Source of the DNA: Streptomyces sp. BHT-5-2
GTDB lineage: Bacteria; Actinomycetota; Actinomycetes; Streptomycetales; Streptomycetaceae
NCBI RefSeq assembly: GCF_019774615.1
Contig: NZ_CP081496.1
Coordinates: 2,976,001 to 3,040,000, forward strand
Length of the DNA: 64,000 bases
Reading direction: 5' to 3'
This document shows, piece after piece, positions 41,117-50,543 of the stretch. A program made the translations under genes and the position numbers. The notes under the pieces are model-generated. The model worked only from the letters and a program-made list of their open reading frames with translations, did not search any database and was not told the DNA's origin. The first letter of the stretch is position 1. Every line of letters starts with the position of its first letter.

Positions 41117-43315
41117 GTGACCGCTCTGGCTCGCTGGTGCCTCAGGCGCCGCCTCGTGGTGATCCTCCTCTGGCTCGCCGCCTTCACGGGGACCGCCGTC
41201 GCCGCAGGTATGGCCGGATCCGCGTACTCCAGTGACTACGCGGTCCCCGGGACCGAGTCCGGGCAGGCCGGCGCGCTGCTGGCGAAGGCGTTCCCGGACC
41301 GCGCCGGGGACACCGACACCATCGTCTGGCACACCGGGGCCGGGGCCGGTGGCGTCCGCGCCACCGCGGTCCGCACGACCATGACGCGCACGCTGGCCGA
41401 GGTCGCCCGGCTGCCCGGCGTCGCCGCCGTCCAGAGCCCCTACGGGCCCGCCGGCGCCCGGCAGATCAGCCACGACGGGCACACCGCCTACGCCGCGGTG
41501 ACCTTCCGCGCCTCGCCCGACGACCTGTCCCCGGCGCAGGCCGGCGCGGTGGTCAGGACCGCCCGGGCGGCGGCCGGCGACGGCCTCCAGGTCGAGGTGG
41601 GCGGCTCCGGGGCCGCCCTCACCCAGGCACCGCAGGAACGCCTGCCGGAGCTCATCGGGCTGGCCGCGGCGGCCGTGGTGCTCTTCCTCGCCTTCGGGTC
41701 GCTGGCCGCGACCCTGCTGCCGATCGTCACCGCGCTGGCCGCCGTCGGCACCGCCGCCGCCGGGATCAGCCTGCTCGGCCACGCCATGACCGTCGCCGAC
41801 TTCGCCCCGATGCTGGGCATGCTGATCGGCCTCGGCGTGGGCATCGACTACGCGCTGTTCATCGTCACCCGGCACCGCAAGGGGCTGCGCGCCGGACTCA
41901 CCGTCCAGGAGTCCGCGGTGCGCGCGGTGGCGGTGTCCGGGCGCGCGGTGGTCTTCGCCGGCGCCACCGTCTGCATCGCCCTGCTCGGCATGCTCACCCT
42001 GCGGCTGGGCTTCCTCAACGGGGTCGCGCTGGCCGCCTCGCTCACCGTCGTCCTCACCGTCGCCGCCTCCGTCACCCTGCTGCCCGCGCTGCTCGGCCTG
42101 ATCGGGACCCGGGCGCTGGGCCGCCGCGAGCGGCGCCGGTTGGCCGCCGAGGGGCCGCGACCCGACCGGCGCACCGGCCCGGCCGCCCGCTGGGCCGGCT
42201 TCGTCGCCCGCCGCCCCAAGCTCCTCGGTGCCGTCGCCGCCGCCGTGATGGTCACCCTGGCGCTGCCCGCCCTCGGCCTGCGCCTGGGCACCTCCGACCA
42301 GGGCAACGACCCTGCGACCAGCACCACCCGCAAGGCGTACGACCTGCTGGCGGACGGCTTCGGGCCCGGCTTCAACGGGCCGCTGACCCTGGTCGGTTCG
42401 CTGGACGGCGCCACCGACCGGCTCGCCTTCGACAAGCTCCCGGGCACCCTCCGGCACACCCCGGGCGTCGCCCAGGTCAGCGGCCCGGAGTTCGACGGCG
42501 GCCGCGCCATCGGGGTGATCACCGTCGTCCCGGACAGCGCGCCGCAGTCCGAGCGGACCTCCGACCTGGTCGACCGGCTGCGCGGCACGGTGCTGCCGGC
42601 CGCCGCCGACGGCACCACCCTCCGGGTCCGGGTCGGCGGGGTCACCGCCGGCTACGACGACTTCGCCGCCGTCATCGTCGGCAAACTGCCGCTCTTCATG
42701 GGCGTGGTGATCGGCCTCGGATCCGTCCTGCTGCTGCTCGCCTTCCGCAGCGTCGGCATCCCCGTCAAGGCCGCCCTGATGAACCTCGCGGCGGTCGCCG
42801 CCTCGTTCGGGATCGTCGTCGCGGTCTTCCAGTGGGGGTGGGGGAGCGAGGCGCTGGGCCTGGGCAGCGCCGGCCCGATCGAGCCGTTCCTCCCGGTCAT
42901 CATGGTCTCGGTGCTCTTCGGGCTCTCCATGGACTACCAGGTCTTCCTGGTCAGCCGGATGTACGAGGAGTGGCGGCGGACGGGCGACAACCGGCGGGCC
43001 GTACGGGTCGGGCTCGCCGAGACCAGCCGGGTGATCAACTCGGCCGCGGTGATCATGATCGCGGTCTTCGCGGCCTTCGTCCTCAGCGGCGACCGGATCA
43101 TCGCCATGTTCGGCATCGGCCTCGCCTCGGCGGTCGCGCTGGACGCCTTCGTCCTGCGCACCCTGCTGGTCCCCGCCCTGATGCACCTGCTGGGCGGCGC
43201 CAACTGGTGGCTGCCGGCCTGGCTGGACCGCCGCCTGCCGCACCTGAGCATCGAACCGCCGGAGCCCGCCGCCCCCGCCCCGCCGGCGGACGACCGGCCC
43301 CGGGTGGCGGTCTGA
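41117..43315 (+). CDS. MMPL-family RND-type transporter
   Basis: A 732-residue inner-membrane exporter of the MMPL/actII-3 type. A first helix (VVILLWLAAFTGTAVA) is followed by a large extracytoplasmic loop, a five-helix bundle, then a second copy of the same half-unit. Both halves keep the GxxxDY-type segment (LIGLGVGIDYALFIVTRHR and LFGLSMDYQVFLVSRMYEEW) used in proton coupling. GTG 41117 with GGGAAG is preferred to the upstream ATG at 40982, since the extra 45 residues are hydrophilic and precede the helix. No dedicated regulator is adjacent. Substrate unknown; lipids or drugs are usual for the family. Confidence 0.92.
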   Translation: MTALARWCLRRRLVVILLWLAAFTGTAVAAGMAGSAYSSDYAVPGTESGQAGALLAKAFPDRAGDTDTIVWHTGAGAGGVRATAVRTTMTRTLAEVARLPGVAAVQSPYGPAGARQISHDGHTAYAAVTFRASPDDLSPAQAGAVVRTARAAAGDGLQVEVGGSGAALTQAPQERLPELIGLAAAAVVLFLAFGSLAATLLPIVTALAAVGTAAAGISLLGHAMTVADFAPMLGMLIGLGVGIDYALFIVTRHRKGLRAGLTVQESAVRAVAVSGRAVVFAGATVCIALLGMLTLRLGFLNGVALAASLTVVLTVAASVTLLPALLGLIGTRALGRRERRRLAAEGPRPDRRTGPAARWAGFVARRPKLLGAVAAAVMVTLALPALGLRLGTSDQGNDPATSTTRKAYDLLADGFGPGFNGPLTLVGSLDGATDRLAFDKLPGTLRHTPGVAQVSGPEFDGGRAIGVITVVPDSAPQSERTSDLVDRLRGTVLPAAADGTTLRVRVGGVTAGYDDFAAVIVGKLPLFMGVVIGLGSVLLLLAFRSVGIPVKAALMNLAAVAASFGIVVAVFQWGWGSEALGLGSAGPIEPFLPVIMVSVLFGLSMDYQVFLVSRMYEEWRRTGDNRRAVRVGLAETSRVINSAAVIMIAVFAAFVLSGDRIIAMFGIGLASAVALDAFVLRTLLVPALMHLLGGANWWLPAWLDRRLPHLSIEPPEPAAPAPPADDRPRVAV

Positions 43316-43367
43316 CGCCCGCGGCCGGGCGCGGGCCGGTTCTCATCGGACTCTCAGACGCGGCACC

Positions 43368-43373
43368 TACGGT
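43368..43373 (+). promoter_or_regulatory. -10 element 7 bases before the 217-aa gene
   Basis: TACGGT ends 7 bases before ATG 43381. No ribosome site is present, consistent with a leaderless start. Confidence 0.45.
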
Positions 43374-43380
43374 CGCGCCC

Positions 43381-44034
43381 ATGGGAACGACGACCGACAA
43401 GCGAACCGACGACGAGCCGATCAAGAAGGCGACACACAAGAACGGGGAGACCGAGGACGCGGCGGCCGGCACGCCCGCCGAAGGCGCCGGGGCCGACGAG
43501 GCCGGGGCCGGCACCGCCACCGACGCCGACGACAAGACCGCGGCTGCCGCCGCGACCGGAAACGAGAACGGCGACGAGAGCACCCGGGCCGACGCCGAGG
43601 ACGCCGAGGACGCGGACGACGCCCCGGCGGAACCCGAGCCCGCCCGCTCCGGTGCCGCAGCCGGCGCCGGAGCGGTGGTCGCGGCCGGGCTCGGCCTGGC
43701 CTCCGTCACCGGCACCTGGCTCGGCACCCTGCTCGCCGAACGCCAGACGCTGCTGGGCCAGATCAAGCTCCAGTCCGGCAAGGCCACCGACCAGATCGGC
43801 ACCCTCTACGGCGCCCCCTGGCACACCACCGCCCTGGTCAACGGGGTGTTCGCGGTGCTCGCCATGCTCGTCGCCGCGGTGGTGCTGACCGGCCGGCGCA
43901 GCACCTGGGTGCGGGCGGTGGCCTGGGGCGGGCTGGTGCTCGGCCTCCTCGGACTGCTGGTCTCGGCGGGCATGTACCTCGACCTGTTCGCGAGCCTGCC
44001 CAGCCTCCCTAAGGCACCCGGCGGCGGCGCCTGA
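43381..44034 (+). CDS. hypothetical membrane protein with acidic Ala/Glu/Asp-rich head
   Basis: The first about 90 residues are a low-complexity acidic domain (Ala, Asp, Glu, Thr). Three hydrophobic helices follow (around AGAVVAAGLGLASVTG, GVFAVLAMLVAAVVLTG and GGLVLGLLGLLVSAGMYL), with a Gln/Lys loop between the first two. 217 residues. No family is recognised. The head may face the cytoplasm and bind partners. ATG 43381 has no SD and sits behind a -10-like hexamer. The gene ends amid repeats of CCTAAGGC. Confidence 0.6.
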   Translation: MGTTTDKRTDDEPIKKATHKNGETEDAAAGTPAEGAGADEAGAGTATDADDKTAAAAATGNENGDESTRADAEDAEDADDAPAEPEPARSGAAAGAGAVVAAGLGLASVTGTWLGTLLAERQTLLGQIKLQSGKATDQIGTLYGAPWHTTALVNGVFAVLAMLVAAVVLTGRRSTWVRAVAWGGLVLGLLGLLVSAGMYLDLFASLPSLPKAPGGGA

Positions 44035-44070
44035 GCCGCTCCTAAGGCCGGCGGCGGGCGCGCCTAAGGC
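44008..44070 (+). repeat. three copies of CCTAAGGC
   Basis: CCTAAGGC stands at 44008-44015, 44041-44048 and 44063-44070, each followed by a GC-rich tail (ACCCGGCGG, CGGCGGGCG, GCCCGGGGC). The first copy is inside the end of the 217-residue gene. This looks like local duplication; the role is unknown. Confidence 0.6.
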
Positions 44071-44288
44071 GCCCGGGGCGCGCCCGCGGAATTCTGAAGC
44101 CGTGCACGCCCCCCGGGCGCAGGAATCTGAGCCCCCGGCCGCCCGCCGCCCCCGGTTTCGCAGCCGCACCACGGCGCGAAGATCGGGAACTCTCCCGATG
44201 TGGCGGACCCCCCTGGGCGACGAGAGTGGTGGTCGAAGGCGCCGGGCGACCGACCCGGCGTCACCACCGCGTCCCAAGGGGAGCCACC

Positions 44289-44480
44289 ATGTACGTCTCC
44301 GAACTCGAACTCCGGGTCCGCTACGAGGAACTGCGCCGCGAGGCCGACCGCCGCCGCCTGGTCCGCGAGGCCACCGGGGCGGAGCGGACCGCCGCCCGCT
44401 CCGGGGAGGACGAACCCGAAGGGCGGGTGAGTACGGGCCGGGGCCGGTGGTGGGGGCGCGTCCGGCGCGCCGCCGCCTGA
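44289..44480 (+). CDS. small basic hypothetical protein, 63 aa
   Basis: An Arg/Glu-rich helical protein ([25 protein letters not shown]) with a more flexible C-terminal half ending WWGRVRRAAA. ATG 44289 follows a good AAGGGGAG site. It could form a short coiled coil. No family recognised; it may be co-transcribed with the large regulator downstream. Confidence 0.55.
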   Translation: MYVSELELRVRYEELRREADRRRLVREATGAERTAARSGEDEPEGRVSTGRGRWWGRVRRAAA

Positions 44481-44576
44481 CCGCACTCCACATCCCGCGC
44501 CGTGCGCACCGGGGCACCTGTGGGTGTGCCGCACACCACTGCCGCAGTGTCGGACCCCTGTGCGATGCTCGGCATC

Positions 44577-47500
44577 GTGGAGAGCAGACCCATCAGTCCC
44601 GTTTTCGTCGGCCGCGCCGCCGAAGTCGCCGAGCTGGGCGACGCGCTGGCGCGGGCCGCGGCGTCCCGCGAGCCCCAGGCCCTGCTGATCGGAGGCGAGG
44701 CCGGGGTCGGCAAGACCCGCCTCGTCGAGGAGTTCTGCGAGACGGCCCGCGCCCGCGGCGCGCACGTCGCGCTCGGCGGCTGCATCGAGATCGGCTCCGA
44801 GGGCCTGCCGTTCGCCCCCTTCTCCTCGATCCTGCACAGCCTCAACGCCCAGCTCCGGGACGAGCTGGCCGCCGCCGTCTCCGGCCAGGAGGGCGAACTC
44901 GCCCGCATCCTGCCGGAGTTGGGTGAAACGGCCGGCGGGTCGGGCAACGAGGAGCTCGGCCGGGCCCGGCTCTTCGAGCTGACCGCCCGCCTCCTGGAGC
45001 GGCTCGCCGCCCACCGCACCCTCGTGGTCCTCGTCGAGGACCTCCACTGGGCCGACCGCTCCACCCGCGAACTGCTCGCCTACCTCCTGCGCGCCCTCCA
45101 CGACGCCCACATCCTCCTCGTCGCCACCTACCGCTCCGACGACATCCACCGCCGCCACCCGCTGCGCCCGTTCCTCGCCGAGATCGACCGGATGCGCACC
45201 GTCCGCCGCATCGAACTGGACCGCTTCAACCGCGACGAGGTCCGCTCCCAGATCGCCGGCATCCAGGGCAGCGAGCCCGCCGAGGGCACCGTCGACCGGG
45301 TCTTCAAACGCTCCGAGGGCAATGCCTTCTTCGTCGAGGAACTGGCCCGCAGCCTCGCCGACGGCTGCGTCTACGGCCTCAGCGACCCGCTGCGCGACCT
45401 GCTGCTGGTGCGCGTCGAGGCGCTCCCCGAGGACGCCCAGCGGGTGGTGCGGATCGCCGCCGAGGGCGGCTCCACCGTCGAGCACGAACTCCTCGCCGCC
45501 GTCTGCCGGATGCCCGAGGACGACCTCATCGAGGCGCTCCGGGCCGCCGTCGGCACCAACACCCTGATCCCCACCCAGGACGGCACCGGCTACCGCTTCC
45601 GGCACGCCCTGGTCCGCGAGGCAGTCGTCGACGACCTGCTGCCCGGCGAGCGCACCCGCCTCAACCGCCGCTACGCACAGGCCCTGGAGGCCGACCCGTC
45701 CCTGGTCCGCTCGGAGGTCGGCGCCACCCGGCTCGCCAGCTACTGGTACAAGGCCCACGACGCCGCCAAGGCGCTGCCCGCCGTCCTCGCCGCCGCCGTC
45801 CAGGCCCGCCGGCGGCACGCCTACGCCGAGCAACTCCGGCTGCTGGACCGCGCCCTGGAGCTGTGGGACGACGCACCCCCCGAGGTCCGCCAGGGCGTGC
45901 GCCCGGTCGACTACGCCGAGGCGTACCCGGCCTGCGGCTGCGACGACGACGCCCTGCGCTTCCTGGACCTGCTCGCCGAGATCGCGGTGGCCGCCCGGCT
46001 CTCCGGCGACGGCGAGCGCGCCTTCACCATCACCAAGCGCGCCCTGCGCGCCCTGCGCTCCGAGGACGACCCCCTGCGCACCGCCTGGTTCCTGGTGCAG
46101 CGCTCCCGGCTCTGCCAGGGCACCGGCCGCGGCGACGGCTGGGAGGACCTGGGCCGGGCCCAGGAGCTGGTGCGCGGTCTGCCGCCGTCCGCCGTGCACG
46201 CCACGGTCATGGCCGCCGTCGCCAGCTGGCAGATGCTCCACGAACCGGGCCCCGGCACCTTCACCACCGCCGAACGCGCCGTGGAGCTGGCCCGGTTGGT
46301 GGGCGACGAGGAGGCCGAGCTGAACTCCCGGGTGACACTGGCGGGGCTGCGGGTGGACGCCGGGGACGTCGAGGGCGGCCTCGGCGAGTTCCGCACCGTC
46401 CTCGACCGCGCCGTGCAGCGCGGCTACTTCGCCGTCATCGGCCGCGGCCACGTCAACCTCCCGGGCACCCTCGAAGGCGTCGGCCGGTCCCGCGAGGCCG
46501 TCGAGGTCACCGGACAGGGCGTCGAACTCACCACCCGCTACGGCCTGAAGAACACCACCAGCTGGGTGCTGAGCAACCGCGCCGAGTCGCTCCAGTCCCT
46601 CGGCCGCTGGGCCGAGGCCGGCCGGGCCGCCGCCGAGGCCCGCCGCCTCGCCCAGGACCACCGCGCCATCGCCCTGGCCGCCAGCCGGCTCACCGGCCTG
46701 GCCCTGGACGAGGGCGACCTCGCCGCCGCCGAGCGCGAACTCGCCGTCGCCCAGGAGCACTACGGCACCCACGACCCCCAGCCGCAGCACGCCCTGCCGA
46801 TGGCCCGGCACGCCCTGCGGCTCGCCGCCCGCCAGGGCCGGATCCTCGACGCCCGCGTCATCCTCGTCCAGTCCGCACTGGAGGCCGGCTCAGCCCCCGG
46901 CCTGCACCGCTACGCCTGGCCGCTGCTGTGGGCGGCGGCCGCCGCCGAGTCCGACGCCCGCGGCCTGCCCGCCGCCGCCCCCGACCGGCCCGGGATCCTC
47001 GCCCGCCTCCGTGCCGCAGCCAAGCGGCCGGCCCGGCTCTCCCCGGTGTGGGACGCCTACGGCACGGCGGTCGAGGCCGAACTCCGCCGCGCCGAGGGCC
47101 GGGAGTCGCCCGACGCCTGGGCCGCGGCGGTCGCCGCCTTCGAGCCGCTGGAGCGGCCGCACGAGCTGGCCTGGTGCTGCTGCCGCTGGGCCGAATCGCT
47201 GCTGCACGGCACCGAGCGCGCCACGGTCGGCCTCGACGGCCGCACCCCGCGCGAGGCCGCCGTACTGCTGCTCGGCCAGGCCCACGCCGCCGCCGTCGGG
47301 ATGGGCGCCCACCCGCTCATCGGCGAACTCGAACTCCTCGCCCAGCGCGCCCGGATACCCCTCCCCGGCCGCACGGCACCGGGCGCGGCGCATCGCCCCG
47401 CCGCCTCACCGCCACCCGCCGCCCCCGCCGAGTCCCTCGGCCTCACCCCCCGCGAGCGGGACGTGCTCCGCCTCGTCGCCGACGGCCGCAGCAACCGCCA

Positions 47501-47660
47501 GATCGCCGACACCCTCTTCATCTCGCCGAAGACCGCCAGCGTCCACGTCTCCAACATCCTCGCCAAACTGGGCGTCTCCGGCCGCGGCGAGGCAGGCGCC
47601 GTCGCCCACCGCCTCCGCCTCTTCGCCGACCCCCCACCGACCATGGAACCGGCCACCTGA
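44577..47660 (+). CDS. large LuxR-family ATPase regulator (LAL type)
   Basis: A 1027-residue regulator. The N-terminal STAND/AAA ATPase has Walker A GEAGVGKT at about 40-47 and Walker B LVVLVEDLHWAD near 150. The middle is a long alpha-helical, TPR-like region. A LuxR/FixJ HTH stands at the C terminus from about residue 950 (LTPRERDVLRLVADGRSNRQIADTLFISPKTASVHVSNILAKL). This is the LAL (large ATP-binding LuxR) architecture, known for pathway regulators that respond to small molecules. GTG 44577 is preferred, with GATGCT placed as a possible -10 just before it; ATG 44565 is an alternative. Targets unknown. Confidence 0.93.
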   Translation: MESRPISPVFVGRAAEVAELGDALARAAASREPQALLIGGEAGVGKTRLVEEFCETARARGAHVALGGCIEIGSEGLPFAPFSSILHSLNAQLRDELAAAVSGQEGELARILPELGETAGGSGNEELGRARLFELTARLLERLAAHRTLVVLVEDLHWADRSTRELLAYLLRALHDAHILLVATYRSDDIHRRHPLRPFLAEIDRMRTVRRIELDRFNRDEVRSQIAGIQGSEPAEGTVDRVFKRSEGNAFFVEELARSLADGCVYGLSDPLRDLLLVRVEALPEDAQRVVRIAAEGGSTVEHELLAAVCRMPEDDLIEALRAAVGTNTLIPTQDGTGYRFRHALVREAVVDDLLPGERTRLNRRYAQALEADPSLVRSEVGATRLASYWYKAHDAAKALPAVLAAAVQARRRHAYAEQLRLLDRALELWDDAPPEVRQGVRPVDYAEAYPACGCDDDALRFLDLLAEIAVAARLSGDGERAFTITKRALRALRSEDDPLRTAWFLVQRSRLCQGTGRGDGWEDLGRAQELVRGLPPSAVHATVMAAVASWQMLHEPGPGTFTTAERAVELARLVGDEEAELNSRVTLAGLRVDAGDVEGGLGEFRTVLDRAVQRGYFAVIGRGHVNLPGTLEGVGRSREAVEVTGQGVELTTRYGLKNTTSWVLSNRAESLQSLGRWAEAGRAAAEARRLAQDHRAIALAASRLTGLALDEGDLAAAERELAVAQEHYGTHDPQPQHALPMARHALRLAARQGRILDARVILVQSALEAGSAPGLHRYAWPLLWAAAAAESDARGLPAAAPDRPGILARLRAAAKRPARLSPVWDAYGTAVEAELRRAEGRESPDAWAAAVAAFEPLERPHELAWCCCRWAESLLHGTERATVGLDGRTPREAAVLLLGQAHAAAVGMGAHPLIGELELLAQRARIPLPGRTAPGAAHRPAASPPPAAPAESLGLTPRERDVLRLVADGRSNRQIADTLFISPKTASVHVSNILAKLGVSGRGEAGAVAHRLRLFADPPPTMEPAT

Positions 47661-47708
47661 CGCCCCTCCGGCGCCGCCAACGGCCCACACCCACCGGAGA
47701 CTTGCGCC

Positions 47709-47900
47709 CTACGACACCCGCCCCTGCCCCTGCCCCTGGTCCTTCACCGCCCGGACGACCACCACCCCGGACGCCAGATCGATCGGCCCCTTCCCCGGGG
47801 CCCCGTCCCCGACGTCGTCCACCACCAGCGTCATCCGCTCGCGCTCCTCGTCGGCGTGCTGGCGGCCGGGCGCGAACAGCTCTTCCACGACGTTGAACAC
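47709..47900 (-). CDS. small DUF6191-like protein, 63 aa
   Basis: A short hydrophilic protein with MFNVVEELFAPGRQHADEE at the N terminus and VDDVGDGAPGKGPIDLASGVVVVR as core, a pattern I associate with the DUF6191 group in Streptomyces. GTG 47900 has GAAGGGG upstream. It is convergent with the large LuxR-family gene. Function unknown. Confidence 0.65.
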   Translation of the reverse strand: MFNVVEELFAPGRQHADEERERMTLVVDDVGDGAPGKGPIDLASGVVVVRAVKDQGQGQGRVS

Positions 47901-47979
47901 CGTGCCCCCTTCGGCTTCGGCATGACCACCGGCCCACCCGTCCCCGCGCCGAGTCCAGGCAACCGGCTCCCCAAAGGGC

Positions 47980-49164
47980 TCAGCTCACCTCCAGACGGAG
48001 AATCCGGTCATCCCCCTTGCGGGGCGTGCCGTGCCCGTCCGTATTGCTCGTGACCAGCCACAACGCCCCGTCACCGGCCGCCACCACGGTCCGCAGCCGC
48101 CCGTAGGCACCCGTCAGGAACGCCTGCGGCGCCGCCACCGGCCTCGCCCCGTTCAACGGGATCCGCCACAGCCGCTCGCCGCGCAACGAGGCCGTCCACA
48201 AGGAGCCCTTGGCGTACGCGAGCCCGCCGGGCGAGGCGTCCGCCGGCTTCCACACCACCACCGGGTCGGCGTACCCCGTGGGGACCGAACCGCCCTTCCG
48301 CTTCCCGTCGACCTGCGGCCAGCCGTGGTTCCGCCCCGGCTCGACGAGATCGAGCCCGTCCCAGGCGCCCTGCCCGGACTCCGAGGCCCACAGCCTCCGG
48401 TCGGCGTCCCAGGCGAGCCCCTCGACATCGCGGTGCCCGTAGTCGTACACCACCGAGTCCGCCTCCGGGTTGCCGTGCGCCGGTTCGCCGTCCGGGGTCA
48501 TCCGCAGGATCTTCCCGGCCGTCGAGCCCTTGTCCTGCGCCAGCGCCTTGTCACCGGTCTCGCCGGTGCCCGCGTACAGCATCCGGTCCGGGCCGAAGGC
48601 GAGCCGCCCGCCGTTGTGGACCCGGCCCCTGGGGATGCCCTTGAAGATGGTGTTGGGCGCACCCAGCTGGTTTCCGGGCGCCCGCCGCTCGTCGTAGATC
48701 ATGCGCGCGATGCGGTTGTCGGACGCGGTGGTGAAGTAGGCGTACACCTCGTGGTCGGTGCCGAACGACGCGGACACCGCGAGCCCCAGCAGCCCGCCCT
48801 CGCCCTCCGGCGCCACCCCCGGGACCGACCCCAGCCAGGTGACCTTCCCGCCGTGCGCGGCCACCCGCACCATCCGCCCGCTGTCCCGCTCCCCGACCAG
48901 CAGATCCCCACCGGGCAGCACGGCCACGCCCCACGGCGACTTCAGCCCCGTGGCCGACGTCCCGGTGACCCGCACCGAGCCCCTGGCGGGCGGCACCACG
49001 ACCGACGCCGACGGGCTCGGCGACGACACCCCGGCGGACGCCCCGGGCGTGCCCGCTCCTGCGGACCCCGCGCCGCTCCCACCCGTCCCCCCACCGGACG
49101 AGCATCCCGCCGCCAGAAGCAGCGAAACGGCGGCCAACACGGCGGTCCGGGAACGTCGTTGCAC
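47980..49164 (-). CDS. secreted PQQ-type sugar dehydrogenase lipoprotein
   Basis: A 394-residue lipoprotein with lipobox LLLAAGC (Cys21), then a 45-residue Gly/Ser/Pro linker and a six-bladed beta-propeller of the glucose/sorbosone dehydrogenase family. Blade motifs include LKSPWGVAVLPGGDLLVGERDSG, GEGGLLGLAVSASFGTDHEVYAYFT, RVHNGGRLAFGPD and GHRDVEGLAWDAD. Soluble glucose dehydrogenases of this fold use PQQ and calcium; whether this host makes PQQ is not known here. GTG 49164 follows GAGAGGA. It lies downstream of the AKR gene, beyond a strong terminator. Confidence 0.88.
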   Translation of the reverse strand: MQRRSRTAVLAAVSLLLAAGCSSGGGTGGSGAGSAGAGTPGASAGVSSPSPSASVVVPPARGSVRVTGTSATGLKSPWGVAVLPGGDLLVGERDSGRMVRVAAHGGKVTWLGSVPGVAPEGEGGLLGLAVSASFGTDHEVYAYFTTASDNRIARMIYDERRAPGNQLGAPNTIFKGIPRGRVHNGGRLAFGPDRMLYAGTGETGDKALAQDKGSTAGKILRMTPDGEPAHGNPEADSVVYDYGHRDVEGLAWDADRRLWASESGQGAWDGLDLVEPGRNHGWPQVDGKRKGGSVPTGYADPVVVWKPADASPGGLAYAKGSLWTASLRGERLWRIPLNGARPVAAPQAFLTGAYGRLRTVVAAGDGALWLVTSNTDGHGTPRKGDDRILRLEVS

Positions 49165-49296
49165 GGCAGAGGTCCTCTCGTCGGCGAGCGGGATAAGGAC
49201 ACCACATCCCCACCCACCCGACCACGCACACCGTCCCTCCGGCGCCCGCCCCCACCCATGGTCTTCATGACCCTCAACGGGAGGGGACGGGCCGGA

Positions 49297-49349
49297 GGGG
49301 CAGGGGTGTGCCGGACGTAAAGCGAAGCAGTCCGGCACACCCCTGCCCC
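49297..49349. terminator. 19-bp perfect terminator hairpin
   Basis: Arms at 49297-49315 and 49331-49349 pair perfectly over 19 bp with a 15-base AT-richer loop. It lies after the AKR gene (minus strand) and before the sugar dehydrogenase, and should insulate the two. The rest of the 296-base gap holds no gene. Confidence 0.8.
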
Positions 49350-49460
49350 GGAGGTCCGTCACCGCACCCCGAAAGCCCCGCGCAGCGGCTTCGCGCCGCA
49401 GGCGCAAAAAGAAAACCCACGGCGGGAAAGCCGACACCGTGGGAAGCCGACCAAGCGCAG

Positions 49461-50501
49461 CTAATACCAGGACTCCCGCGCCGCCGGCAGCCCGGCGATC
49501 TCCCGCAGATCCTCGGCCGCAAGCACCAACGCCGCGGCAGCGGCATTCTGCGCGGCCCACCGATCCTTCTTCGTCCCCGGCACGGGGACCACGTGGCGCC
49601 CCTGGGCCAGCACCCAGGCCAACGCCACCTGCCCCGGCGTGGCCCCGTACCGGGCGCCGACCCGCCGCAGCCCGGCCACCACCGGCTGGTTGGCGGCCAT
49701 CATCTCGGCGGTGAAACGCGGGTGCCGGGCCCGTATGTCCTCCGGCTCGAAGCCCTGGCCGGGGGTGAGCGTGCCGGTCAGGAAGCCGTTGCCCAGCGGC
49801 ATCGCGGCCAGGAAACCCACCCCGCGCGACTCGCACCACGGCAGCAGCTCCGCCAGCGCCTCCGGCGACCACACCGACAGCTCCGCCTGCACGCTGCTCA
49901 CGGGGAACACCTGCTGGATGCGCTCCAGTTGACGCAGTGTCCCGGTGTGCATCCCCGAGGGACGCGGGACCCGGGCACCGGGCGCGCCCCGGCCCGCCCG
50001 GAGGGCACGCGGGGGCCGCGCGGCGCGCGCCCCCACCGCACACAGCCCCAGCGACCGCACCTTCCCGGCGGCCACCAGCTCCGCCATCGCCCCCCAGGTC
50101 TCCTCGATGGGCACCTCGGGGTCGGCGCGGTGCAGTTGGTAGAGGTCGATGCGGTCGGTCTGGAGCCGGCGCAGCGAGGCGTCGCAGGCACGCTTGATGT
50201 AGCCGGGGCGCCCGTTGGCGACGATGTGCTGGTCCCCGGCCAGCAGCCCGCACTTCGTCGAGACGAAGGCGTCCGCCCGCCGCTCCTTGAGCACCCGCCC
50301 CACCAACAACTCGTTGGTGAACGGGCCGTACATGTCTGCGGTGTCCAGCAGGCTGCACCCCCGGTCGAGCGCGGCGTGCAGCGCCCGCAGCGACCCCTCC
50401 TTGCTGCGCTGCGACGCGCTGTACCCCCAGCTCATCGGCATGCAGCCGAGGCCGATCGCGCCGACCTCCAGGGCCGCCGCGCCGATTGTCCTGCGCTCCA
50501 C
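49461..50501 (-). CDS. aldo/keto reductase with in-frame insertion
   Basis: A 346-residue NADPH-dependent reductase of the AKR superfamily. Catalytic tetrad: Asp53 and Tyr58 in DTADMYG, Lys83 in STKCG, and His124 in LYQLHRADP. Between CAV (residue about 156) and TGTLRQ (about 188) lies an Ala/Arg/Pro/Gly-rich stretch of about 31 residues that is not part of the fold. Without it the protein has the usual length of about 315. The insertion falls near the loop after strand 6 and may affect activity. GTG 50501 follows GGAGG. It is divergent from the 2-hydroxyacid dehydrogenase. Confidence 0.88.
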   Translation of the reverse strand: MERRTIGAAALEVGAIGLGCMPMSWGYSASQRSKEGSLRALHAALDRGCSLLDTADMYGPFTNELLVGRVLKERRADAFVSTKCGLLAGDQHIVANGRPGYIKRACDASLRRLQTDRIDLYQLHRADPEVPIEETWGAMAELVAAGKVRSLGLCAVGARAARPPRALRAGRGAPGARVPRPSGMHTGTLRQLERIQQVFPVSSVQAELSVWSPEALAELLPWCESRGVGFLAAMPLGNGFLTGTLTPGQGFEPEDIRARHPRFTAEMMAANQPVVAGLRRVGARYGATPGQVALAWVLAQGRHVVPVPGTKKDRWAAQNAAAAALVLAAEDLREIAGLPAARESWY

Positions 50502-50543
50502 CTGGTCGTGCCTCCGTCCCTCGCCCCCGATCAAGGGCCAGAC

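Noticed and set aside
42832..42850. GTGGGGGTGGGGGAG in the MMPL gene as another inserted repeat
   Set aside because: It encodes FQWGWGSEALG, a normal conserved segment of MMPL proteins, so it is native coding sequence.
44064..46811. 915-codon minus-strand frame opposite the LuxR-family regulator
   Set aside because: Shadow of a gene with clear Walker and HTH motifs; no recognisable domain of its own.
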